Assembly: GCA_037443945.1 (NCBI GenBank)
Contig: JBBINH010000011.1
Location: forward strand, 1-64,000
Direction: 5' to 3'
Origin: SSF26 sp037443945
GTDB taxonomy: Bacteria > Chloroflexota > Anaerolineae > J102
DNA: 64,000 nucleotides
A program made the translations under genes and the position numbers. Each line of letters opens with the position of its first letter. Position 1 is the stretch's first letter. Shown piece by piece: positions 42,756 to 50,276 of the stretch. The notes under the pieces are model-generated. The model saw only the letters and a program-made list of their open reading frames with translations, was not told where the DNA came from and made no database searches.

Positions 42756-44453
42756 ATGTCCACGCCCATCCTGGTCGTCCACAACCTGAGCTATCGTTAC
42801 CGCGCCCGCCAGGATTTCGCCCTGCGCAATTGCTCCTTCAGCGCCTATCCGGGTGAAATCATCCTGATTGCCGGAGCCAGCGGCTGCGGCAAGACCACCC
42901 TCATGCGTTGCATCAACGGCCTCATTCCTCACTCCTACCGGGGCGGCGAGCTGAGCGGTAGCATCCTGATCAAAGGCGAACCGGTGGCCGGTCACAGCCT
43001 GAGCAGCCTGGCGCAAAAGGTCGGTACGGTGCTTCAGGACCCGGAAAAACAAATCGTCGGCGCCTATATCCTGAACGAAGTCGCTTTTGGCCTGGAAAAC
43101 CTGGCTCTTCCCCGGGAGACGATTTTGCGGCGGGTCGATGAAACCCTGAACTTCCTCGGCATTGCCCACTTGCGCAACCGCGAAACCTTCGCCCTTTCCG
43201 GCGGGGAAAAGCAGAAAGTGGCGCTGGCCGGTGTTTTGGCCATGCAACCCGATCTCATTTTGCTGGACGAACCCCTGGCCAGCCTTGATCCGGCCAGCGC
43301 CCACGAAGCCCTGGACGCCATCCGCCGGCTGGCCGACAGCGGCAAAACCGTGCTGATCATCGAGCATCGTGTCGAGGATGTGCTGCGCCTTCGGCCTGAC
43401 AAAGTCCTTTATCTCGAAGACGGTATGCAGCGGTACTGGGGGTCGGTGGACGGCTTCCTGGCGATGGCCGACCCGACACAAGTCAAACTGCCCGCCGAGT
43501 ACGCGGCCCGTGCCATCCGTGCCCGTCTGGGCGCGGCGGTCCCTACCGAGAGACCGTCGACGATTCGTCGCAACGGCGACAGAGGGGGCGAACCCCTGGT
43601 CGTATTCGAACACGTTGATTTCTGGTACGATCCGGAACGACCGGTCCTGCACGATGTCAGCACCGACATTCGCGCCGGCGATGTGATCGCCTTGCTGGGC
43701 CCCAACGGTTCCGGCAAGACCACCCTGGTCAAGCATGCCATCTGTCTGTTGCGTCCACGGCGCGGCCGCGTCCTCGTCGCCGACCGCGACACCCGCAAAA
43801 CCACGGCCGCCCAGACCGCCCACACCGTGGGCTATGTCTTCCAAAGCCCCAGCCACATGCTCTTTGCGCCTACCGTGGCCGAGGAACTGGCCTTTGGTCC
43901 CCGCAACATCGGCTTTGACGAAGCCACGATTGCCCGCAACGTCGCCGAAGCCGTTCGCATCACCCATCTGGAGGGTCTGGAACCGTTGCCACCGCTATCG
44001 CTCAGCTTTGGGCAACAGCGTCGTGTCGGCATTGCCGCCGTGGTGGCCATGCGCTCGCACATCCTGGTCATGGACGAGCCGACCTCCGGTCAGGATTATC
44101 GCCACTACACGGCCTTCATGGATGCCATCATAACCATGCGGCATCAGGGCAACGGCGAAGCACCCTTCAAAGCCGTTCTGTTCATCACTCACGATCTCGA
44201 CCTGGCCCTCAGCTACGCCAACCGCATCTGGCTTTTTGCCGAAGGGCGGCTGGTAGCCGATGGTCCTCCCGAGCAGGTGCTGGCTGACGACGCCTTGTTA
44301 GAGCGCTGTCGGCTAGTCCCGACTTCACTGCTACGCCTTAACCGCGCTCTGTTGCCCCAAACCGGGCGTTTCCAACGGGCCGAAGCCCTGGCTCCTTATC
44401 TGCCGTCAACGTTCGCCGCCGATAGACCCCAAGGAGGTATGCCTATGACCTGA
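42756..44453 (+). CDS. ECF transporter ATP-binding protein, fused EcfA1-EcfA2
   Basis: A 565-residue tandem ATPase powering an energy-coupling-factor vitamin transporter. Domain 1 (to about 270) has Walker A GASGCGKTT, signature LSGGEKQKVALAG and Walker B LILLDEPLASLDP. Domain 2 (from about 285) has GPNGSGKTT, LSFGQQRRVGIAA and ILVMDEPTSGQD. The fusion replaces the two separate EcfA subunits. ATG 42756 (MSTPILVVHNLSYRY) is chosen because the longer frame overlaps the upstream terminator. Confidence 0.93.
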   Translation: MSTPILVVHNLSYRYRARQDFALRNCSFSAYPGEIILIAGASGCGKTTLMRCINGLIPHSYRGGELSGSILIKGEPVAGHSLSSLAQKVGTVLQDPEKQIVGAYILNEVAFGLENLALPRETILRRVDETLNFLGIAHLRNRETFALSGGEKQKVALAGVLAMQPDLILLDEPLASLDPASAHEALDAIRRLADSGKTVLIIEHRVEDVLRLRPDKVLYLEDGMQRYWGSVDGFLAMADPTQVKLPAEYAARAIRARLGAAVPTERPSTIRRNGDRGGEPLVVFEHVDFWYDPERPVLHDVSTDIRAGDVIALLGPNGSGKTTLVKHAICLLRPRRGRVLVADRDTRKTTAAQTAHTVGYVFQSPSHMLFAPTVAEELAFGPRNIGFDEATIARNVAEAVRITHLEGLEPLPPLSLSFGQQRRVGIAAVVAMRSHILVMDEPTSGQDYRHYTAFMDAIITMRHQGNGEAPFKAVLFITHDLDLALSYANRIWLFAEGRLVADGPPEQVLADDALLERCRLVPTSLLRLNRALLPQTGRFQRAEALAPYLPSTFAADRPQGGMPMT

Positions 44454-44528
44454 ACCGTTCCTTTCCCGTTCCCGAGATGATTCCGGCCCTTTGCATTCGT
44501 TCTCGTTTGGCTTATAACGGAGGTTCTC

Positions 44529-45434
44529 ATGCGCACCGAAACAGCTCCTTCCGGCAATCCTCTTACTCGGGTACTGGGCGCCCTGATCGTGGCGACCGTC
44601 GTGCTGTTCCTGGCCAATCTCTTGACAACTGGCGACAAGGCCAGCGCCACCGGTTGGGTGCTTTATGTGGTCGGCGCCGTCGTGACCATGGCCATCTACT
44701 TCTTCTTCGCCAGTAAACCCATCTGGCAGGTAACCACGCGCGAGGTAGTCTACATGGCCATCGGTGCGGCGCTCTACGGCGTCCTCTCCTGGGCGACCAA
44801 CGTCATCCAGCTACCCTCGGTCAGCCTGGTTGCCCTGCGGCCGGCCGTCGTCATCCCTGTGTTTTTCGGCTTCGTCTTCGGCCCGGTGGTCGGTTTCTTC
44901 AGCGGTGCCGTAGGCAACATCCTGGGAGATGCCCTGACCGGTTGGGGCGTGTATCCGGTCTGGGACCTGGGCAACGGCCTGATGGGTCTGATCCCCGGTT
45001 TGGCGCTGGCGTTTACCGACCGTGAACGGGCTGCACGGATCGTACTTTACCTGGTCGGCGCCATCCTGGCCCTCTTTACCGTGTTGGCCCTTGCCTTTCC
45101 GGGGGTTGAACACCCCTGGATGGGTCAGACCATGGGGCAATGGTGGCCCTTCCTGCTGGTGCTGCTCGTCCTGGTGGTGGTCGGCTATTTTGTGCTGCGC
45201 AATGTAGGCCGTCGTCCGAGCCTGAGCGCCGGTGTGGTCTGGGGCGCTCTGGGTGTCATCGTCGGCATGGCCTTTGCCAGCATCGCCGACATCTGGGTCA
45301 ACGGCTATAGCGTGGCCACGGCGCTGCTGGGCGAATTTGTGCCTGCGGCTGGGGGCAATCTCTTTATGATCGTCATCCTGATGCCCATCGTCCTGGCGGC
45401 CTGGGAGTCGGCGCGTGCCCGTACCGGCCGCTAA
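44529..45434 (+). CDS. ECF transporter S component (substrate-binding membrane subunit)
   Basis: A 301-residue polytopic protein with at least seven hydrophobic segments. The ECF S-subunit features ALRPAVVIPVFFGFVFGPVV, FFSGAVGNILGDALTG and a C-terminal AAGGNLFMIVILMPIVLAAW are visible. The substrate (vitamin or metal) cannot be read from sequence and no riboswitch was recognised upstream. GGAGG lies 8 nt before the ATG. Located between the ATPase and T subunit genes. Confidence 0.88.
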   Translation: MRTETAPSGNPLTRVLGALIVATVVLFLANLLTTGDKASATGWVLYVVGAVVTMAIYFFFASKPIWQVTTREVVYMAIGAALYGVLSWATNVIQLPSVSLVALRPAVVIPVFFGFVFGPVVGFFSGAVGNILGDALTGWGVYPVWDLGNGLMGLIPGLALAFTDRERAARIVLYLVGAILALFTVLALAFPGVEHPWMGQTMGQWWPFLLVLLVLVVVGYFVLRNVGRRPSLSAGVVWGALGVIVGMAFASIADIWVNGYSVATALLGEFVPAAGGNLFMIVILMPIVLAAWESARARTGR

Positions 45435-45448
45435 ACGAACGCTTTCCT

Positions 45449-45485
45449 GAGGGCAGGCATTTCCGGAGGCGAAATGCCTGCCCTC
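45449..45485 (+). promoter_or_regulatory. 14-bp perfect hairpin between the ECF S and T genes
   Basis: GAGGGCAGGCATTT (45449-45462) and AAATGCCTGCCCTC (45472-45485) pair completely around a 9-nt loop CCGGAGGCG. There is no T-tract, so it is not a standard terminator. The loop carries a Shine-Dalgarno-like GGAGG 30 nt before ecfT. Confidence 0.7.
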
Positions 45486-45499
45486 CTCTGATCGCGACC

Positions 45500-46372
45500 A
45501 TGCTCGTCAACTGGAACTACAAAGAGCGCAACACCCTTGTCCAGCGCCTGGACCCGCGTGCGCGCGTCATTTTTATCCTTTGCGCCATCCTCGCCATCAT
45601 CCTCACCTGGGACCTGCGCCTGCTGGTGCTTTGGCTGGCTTTCAGCCTATTGGTCCTGCGCCTGGCCAGGCTGACATGGGCGGAAATGCGGCGTTTCTGG
45701 CTGATCGTGTTGCCGATCGTCCTCTTTCTCGTCACGCTGACAGCCCTGACCGGCCGCGGTGGCGAGGAGGTGTACCAGGAGCGACACCTGATCTGGCAGG
45801 GATCGTGGGAGCTATTCGGGCGTCGCTTTGCCCCCGGTCTGAGCCTGGAACAGCTTATCTTTGCCATCAGCCAGTTCACCCGCATGATGAGCATGGCGGC
45901 GTTGTCGTTGCTGATTCCTTTTACCATTCATCCCGCCCAATACGGGATCACCTTCAAAGGGCTGGGGCTTTCCGATAAGTTTGCCGTCGCCACCGATTTA
46001 GCCTTTCGTTTCGTACCCACGTTGGGTCGCGACTTTGCCACCGTCCTCGACGCCCAACGAGCCCGCGGCTATGAAGTGGAGCGCCTGGGCGGGGGCCTGG
46101 TGCAGCAGGTGCGCCATCTGGCCCCGCTCATCATCCCTATCACCATCGGCGCCATCCTCGGCGCCGAGGACATCATCGACGCCATGGACCTGCGCGCCTT
46201 CGGGACGCACCCCAAACGCACCTGGGTGACGCAACTGGTCTATCGGCGCCGAGACTACGCGCTGATCGCCGCCGGCGTAGTCGTGGTGATGGCCACCATC
46301 GTCCTGCGCAGCCTGGGGATTATCCGCTTTTGGGTGCCTTGGGAGTGGCTCACTTTAGGCGGTGGACTCTGA
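45500..46372 (+). CDS. ECF transporter transmembrane subunit EcfT
   Basis: A 290-residue scaffold subunit linking the S component to the ATPases. N-terminal TM helices (VIFILCAILAIILTWDLRLL) are followed by the coupling helices with the two Ala-Arg-Gly-like motifs, DAQRARGYEVE and DAMDLRAFGTHPKRT. Overlaps the convergent FHA gene by 18 nt at the 3' ends. The start ATG 45500 (MLVNWNYKERNTLVQRLDPR) matches the family opening. Confidence 0.93.
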   Translation: MLVNWNYKERNTLVQRLDPRARVIFILCAILAIILTWDLRLLVLWLAFSLLVLRLARLTWAEMRRFWLIVLPIVLFLVTLTALTGRGGEEVYQERHLIWQGSWELFGRRFAPGLSLEQLIFAISQFTRMMSMAALSLLIPFTIHPAQYGITFKGLGLSDKFAVATDLAFRFVPTLGRDFATVLDAQRARGYEVERLGGGLVQQVRHLAPLIIPITIGAILGAEDIIDAMDLRAFGTHPKRTWVTQLVYRRRDYALIAAGVVVVMATIVLRSLGIIRFWVPWEWLTLGGGL

Positions 46373-47239
46373 ACCGGCCGGTTGCAGCTCCGGTTTTTCT
46401 TCCTTTACCTGCATAAAGCCGAACACGGTCTGACCCAGGAGAATGCGATCGCCGTTTTCCAGCCGACGGCGCTGTTCCTTTTGCCCGTTGACCACAACGC
46501 CGTTAGCGCTGGCCAGGTCGTAGATAACAAAGCCCTCTTTCTCCAGCCGCACCCGGGCATGCTGGCGGGACATGGTGGGATCTTCAACCGAAATGGTGTT
46601 GTAACGGCTGTCGCGGCCGATGTCGTTCAACTCCTGCAGACGAAACACCTTGCCTGCGCGCGGTCCGTTCATGACCACCAGCCACGCCAGCGGCAACGGT
46701 CGTTCCGGGGTCGGACTCAGTAGTCGCGTGCGATCGTCGAGGGGCTGCGAGAGATCGACAACCTGGGTATGGGGTTGGCTGATAGGCGGCGGTGTGACGG
46801 CCGCCGGAAGCGATGGCGGTGCCGGAGCCGAGGCCACCGTGGTGAACAACGGCTCTTGTTCTGGGGCCAGCAGGTCGGCGGAGGCGGCGAAAACGCCGAT
46901 ACCCGACGTGTACAGAAGCAGACATAAGGCCGCGACGATCACGGCGAAGAAGCCGAAAAGCGCTAGCACCACCGGTAACCGACCCAGGGACAAGGCCAGA
47001 TCGGGGGCCAGACTAAACACAGCACCCGGCACGACCACAAGTGCGGCCAGCAACGAGAGCGCCCGCCAGACCGTGGCCGTTACCTGGCGACGCTGACTAT
47101 CGAAGAAAATCCACAGGGTCGTCACCACGGTTACGGCCAGGCCGGCGGCCACACCCCACCGATACCAGGCCAGCACAAGGGTGTACACATCGAGCCACGG
47201 CGGCAAACTCGGAAAAGGCATGGCAAGGCCCCAAGTCAC
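46355..47239 (-). CDS. Membrane-anchored FHA-domain protein
   Basis: A 294-residue protein with three N-terminal TM segments (LVLAWYRWGVAAGLAVTVVT, LSLLAALVVVPGAVFSLA, VLALFGFFAVIVAALCLLLY) and a C-terminal FHA domain (about 190-280): NDIGRDSRYNTISVEDP, the phosphothreonine-binding MSRQHARV, and LASANGVVVNGQKE. It would read Ser/Thr-kinase signals at the membrane. Third gene of an FHA trio: its GTG start overlaps the previous stop (GTGA); ATG 47221 is the alternative. Confidence 0.88.
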   Translation of the reverse strand: MTWGLAMPFPSLPPWLDVYTLVLAWYRWGVAAGLAVTVVTTLWIFFDSQRRQVTATVWRALSLLAALVVVPGAVFSLAPDLALSLGRLPVVLALFGFFAVIVAALCLLLYTSGIGVFAASADLLAPEQEPLFTTVASAPAPPSLPAAVTPPPISQPHTQVVDLSQPLDDRTRLLSPTPERPLPLAWLVVMNGPRAGKVFRLQELNDIGRDSRYNTISVEDPTMSRQHARVRLEKEGFVIYDLASANGVVVNGQKEQRRRLENGDRILLGQTVFGFMQVKEEKPELQPAGSESTA

Positions 47240-47619
47240 AACTGCTTGAAGACCAGGGTCGTATTCCCGACGGTGATACGATCCTCATCCTGAAGTGGCT
47301 CGCGCACGATGCGCTTGCCGTTGACAAACGTGCCGTTGGCACTGGCCAGATCCTGGATGAAGAACACCACGCGATCCCCCACGCGTTCGCCCACAAAGCG
47401 GGCATGAAAGCGCGAGACGGCATCATCATCGAGCTCGATATCGTTGGGCGGGACCCGGCCCAGGCTGGTGCCTTCCAGGCGCAGAGGATACAGGCGCCCG
47501 CGACGAGGCCCATGCAGAATGACCACCCAGGCAAAGGTGGGTTCATCCTGGCCGATAACCAGCGTGGGGGCGGATTCGGGTGACAGTTCCGGATCCGATG
47601 CAGGGACGGGAAGCTCCAT
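47236..47619 (-). CDS. Soluble FHA-domain protein
   Basis: A 127-residue protein that is essentially a single FHA domain: GTSLGRVPPNDIELDDDAV, SRFHARFVG, LASANGTFVNGKRIV. There is no TM segment. Middle gene of the FHA operon, with a 1-base overlap (TGATG) with the upstream gene and a 4-base overlap with the downstream one. It may act as an adaptor between the two membrane FHA proteins or a kinase encoded elsewhere. Confidence 0.9.
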   Translation of the reverse strand: MELPVPASDPELSPESAPTLVIGQDEPTFAWVVILHGPRRGRLYPLRLEGTSLGRVPPNDIELDDDAVSRFHARFVGERVGDRVVFFIQDLASANGTFVNGKRIVREPLQDEDRITVGNTTLVFKQL

Positions 47620-48581
47620 CAGGCCGGACGATAGGTAAAGAGAAGCCAGGTGTTACCCAAGCGCAGTTCGTCGCCCTCGACGAGGGACTGACGGTCAAGG
47701 CGATGCTCGCCGAGAAAGGTGCCGTTGGTGCTGCCCAGATCGAAGATGACGAAGCGCTCGTTTTCATGGCGCACCTGCGCGTGCAGGGCGCTAACGGTGG
47801 GGTCGTGAAGGACGATGTCGGCACGGGCGGGGTCACGGCCGATGGTCAACGGCACATCGGCATAGAGCCCGAAGCGCTGTCCGGCCTGGGCGCCGTTGCG
47901 CACCACCAGCCAGGCCATCGGCGCACCTCCCGTCGTGTTCGTGTCGACGGCCGGTGGCCGTAATCGCTGTGTGGGAGCCATGGCCACCATGGTAGGGGCA
48001 TCGTTGTCGACCGCCGCTGTCGGCGCGCGCGGAGGCGGCGGCACCGGTCGGGCCGGCAATCCCACCCGAGGCGGGGCAACCGGTTCGGCCGTCGGATACG
48101 AAAACGGCGGCGGAGACGTGGGTGCCGTCGATGATGCCGGCGCAGTCGTCTCCATGGCGGCGGGCGTGACAACCAGATGCACCTGGGCCAGATAAACGAA
48201 CCCACCCGCCAGCAAAAGCAGGCTGACAAAACCCAGGCCCAGAGCCAGACGGTGACCGGCCATAAACACCCAGACAAAAGCCATCCCGGCCACCGTTGTC
48301 AGCATGAGCATGAAGATGACCACCATGGCCGCCAGCCGCGCCCATTCGCGACCGCCCCACAGCCCCCGAAACAACCACCCGGCCAGTCCGGCAGTCAGCA
48401 GGGGCGGTGCCGCCAGCAAACTGCTAAACGCAGACGACCAACCCAGACGCCGGAACAGAAAGTCGTAGGTTTGATCGACCTCCGGGCTGAGCAACAAAAA
48501 AGCCGCCACCATCAGGGCGAGCGCAGCCTCGACGAGAAACGCCAGGGCCAGAAAGCGGATACCAACAGCACGCGCGGACAT
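47619..48581 (-). CDS. Membrane-anchored FHA-domain protein, first of the trio
   Basis: A 320-residue protein with four TM segments in the first 145 residues (FLALAFLVEAALALMVAAFL onward), a Pro/Ala/Thr-rich linker, and a C-terminal FHA domain: LTIGRDPARADIVLHDP, VSALHAQVRH, DLGSTNGTFLGEHRL. ATG 48581 is chosen over an upstream TTG because the -10 GATAAT ends 7 nt before it, predicting a leaderless message. Confidence 0.9.
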   Translation of the reverse strand: MSARAVGIRFLALAFLVEAALALMVAAFLLLSPEVDQTYDFLFRRLGWSSAFSSLLAAPPLLTAGLAGWLFRGLWGGREWARLAAMVVIFMLMLTTVAGMAFVWVFMAGHRLALGLGFVSLLLLAGGFVYLAQVHLVVTPAAMETTAPASSTAPTSPPPFSYPTAEPVAPPRVGLPARPVPPPPRAPTAAVDNDAPTMVAMAPTQRLRPPAVDTNTTGGAPMAWLVVRNGAQAGQRFGLYADVPLTIGRDPARADIVLHDPTVSALHAQVRHENERFVIFDLGSTNGTFLGEHRLDRQSLVEGDELRLGNTWLLFTYRPA

Positions 48582-48588
48582 GGCCAAA

Positions 48589-48618
48589 ATTATCGCGTGT
48601 CTGGGAGGAGACTGTCAA
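48589..48618 (-). promoter_or_regulatory. Promoter of the FHA operon, predicted leaderless
   Basis: Consensus TTGACA (48613-48618), 18 nt, GATAAT (48589-48594) on the complement, 7 nt before ATG 48581. Confidence 0.7.
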
Positions 48619-48769
48619 AGCGCCCTGACGACGAGGCCACCTCCCGCCCACGAGGCAGCACATTGGGCCTCCGGCGAGCCTTGGCGTGGCGTTTCGTCAC
48701 CTCCGGCGGTTCGCCATGCCGAGTTCATCCTCAAAATGGCGCCACATTCCGCCTTCCGAGCGGTCGCGA

Positions 48770-48778
48770 TGCTATAAT
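48770..48778 (+). promoter_or_regulatory. Extended -10, predicted leaderless start of the membrane-protein operon
   Basis: TGC-TATAAT (48770-48778) ends 7 nt before ATG 48786, with no ribosome-binding site and no clear -35. Confidence 0.6.
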
Positions 48779-48785
48779 CGGCAGC

Positions 48786-50276
48786 ATGGCCGCGCGCCTG
48801 AACATGCTCAAACCGCTTGTCTGGACACTGCTGCTGACCTTGCCGATCTGGGCGCCGCTGACCCGTCCGGGGCTACCGGCTACCCCGGCTGCCGTGGCCC
48901 ATGTGCTCCAGCTTTATGCCCTGGAGCGAGGCGAACCCTCTTTTACCGGAAGACCACCGGCGCGTGGGTGGGGTGATGGACCCCTGGCCTATGGCATTGT
49001 GCAGCCGGCCCGCCGCCTGGGCCTGGATGCCGAGACGGCCATCAAGTTGAGCACGGGGCTGGCGCTGGCGGTGTTGGGCCTGGCCTTAACGGCGACGGCC
49101 GGCAACGGCCGGAACGGGGCCGACATCGGTACTCTGGCCGTCCTTTTGCTGGGTTACAGCCCGGTCTTTCTGGCGACGCTCTATCAGGTGGGCGATCTGG
49201 CGGCGCTGTGGGTGCTGGCGGCTCAGGCCGTGAGCCTGTGGGGCCTGTTGCGCGCCGATCGCCTTGGGATGGCGGCAACGGCCCTGGCCGGTTTCGGCGC
49301 CGTGACGGCCCTGCCGGGCATGGGCCTGGTGGCGCTGCTGGCGTTGGTCGCCGCCTTGCCGGGGCATGGGCGTTGGGCCCTTTTGGCCGGGGGCCTGGCC
49401 GGGCTGGTGGTGGTAGCGCCCTGGGAACGGCCGCCGCAGCCCATCACCGCAGTCTCCGCTCCCCTCTTTCGTCAACTGTTCGAACCGGGCTGGCCGGTCG
49501 AGGTGCAGTCCCTGGCGCGAACGGTCAGCCCGGCCTGGTCGTTGGGCTTGCCGCTGGTCGGCCTCGCGCTGGCCGCGCTGTGGCTCCGCGGAGCCGATCG
49601 CTCCCCGGCCTTCCGAAGGACCGGAGCGCTGCATCCGGCCGTGGTCGGTGGTCTATGCGTGCTCGTCGCCGTCCTGGCCGGATGGCCGGGGCTGAGCTTT
49701 CTGGCCGTGCCGGCCCAACCCCGGCACTGGCTGTTGTCCGGTTTGCTGCTCCTGGCCCTGACGGTGGCCGTGGAAGTCATGCCTCGGATCAAACGTCCTG
49801 CCCTGCAGGCAGCCCTGTTCACCCTGCCCTTACTCGGCGCCGGCCCCGGTCTGGCGCCGGCTTTTGCCGTCGCCAATGTACCACCGACCCCGGTGGCCTT
49901 CTTCGGCGACGATGCCATCGTCCTGTTGCGCAGCGAGATCGAGGGTCGGCCGGTAGCAGGGGGGCGCCTGGTCATCACGGCCGATTGGCTGGCGCTGGTC
50001 AGGCCGACGTTTGATTACAGCCTCTTCATCCATGTCCTCGATGCCGAAGGGAACCGGGTGGCTCAACTCGACACCCAGCCCCAGGCCGGCGCCCGGCCGA
50101 TGACAACCTGGCCGATAGGCGAACTCATCTCCGACCGCTATGAACTGAGCGTGCCGGCCGGAGCAAAGGAACCGCTGCGGCTGGTGTTGGGTCTGTACAA
50201 CTGGCAAACGCTGGCACGACTCCCGGTCCGGTCGCGGCTGGGTGCAGCCGCCGATGCCATCATCCTCGAACCATGA
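48786..50276 (+). CDS. Polytopic membrane protein, glycosyltransferase-like, with extracellular C-terminal domain
   Basis: A 496-residue protein. About ten TM segments (residues 10-350) precede a C-terminal beta-rich domain containing FDYSLFIHVLDAEGNRVAQLD and GELISDRYELSVPAGA, a pattern often found at the end of bacterial membrane glycosyltransferases/oligosaccharide-modifying proteins. No catalytic motif was identified. The frame is open upstream to 48177, but residues before 48786 are low-complexity polar and run antisense through the FHA gene. The stop overlaps the next gene (ATGA). Confidence 0.75.
   Translation: MAARLNMLKPLVWTLLLTLPIWAPLTRPGLPATPAAVAHVLQLYALERGEPSFTGRPPARGWGDGPLAYGIVQPARRLGLDAETAIKLSTGLALAVLGLALTATAGNGRNGADIGTLAVLLLGYSPVFLATLYQVGDLAALWVLAAQAVSLWGLLRADRLGMAATALAGFGAVTALPGMGLVALLALVAALPGHGRWALLAGGLAGLVVVAPWERPPQPITAVSAPLFRQLFEPGWPVEVQSLARTVSPAWSLGLPLVGLALAALWLRGADRSPAFRRTGALHPAVVGGLCVLVAVLAGWPGLSFLAVPAQPRHWLLSGLLLLALTVAVEVMPRIKRPALQAALFTLPLLGAGPGLAPAFAVANVPPTPVAFFGDDAIVLLRSEIEGRPVAGGRLVITADWLALVRPTFDYSLFIHVLDAEGNRVAQLDTQPQAGARPMTTWPIGELISDRYELSVPAGAKEPLRLVLGLYNWQTLARLPVRSRLGAAADAIILEP

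Noticed and set aside
48177..48785. Upstream 203-codon extension of the first membrane-protein gene
   Set aside because: Polar low-complexity sequence antisense to an FHA gene; an extended -10 sits directly before ATG 48786.
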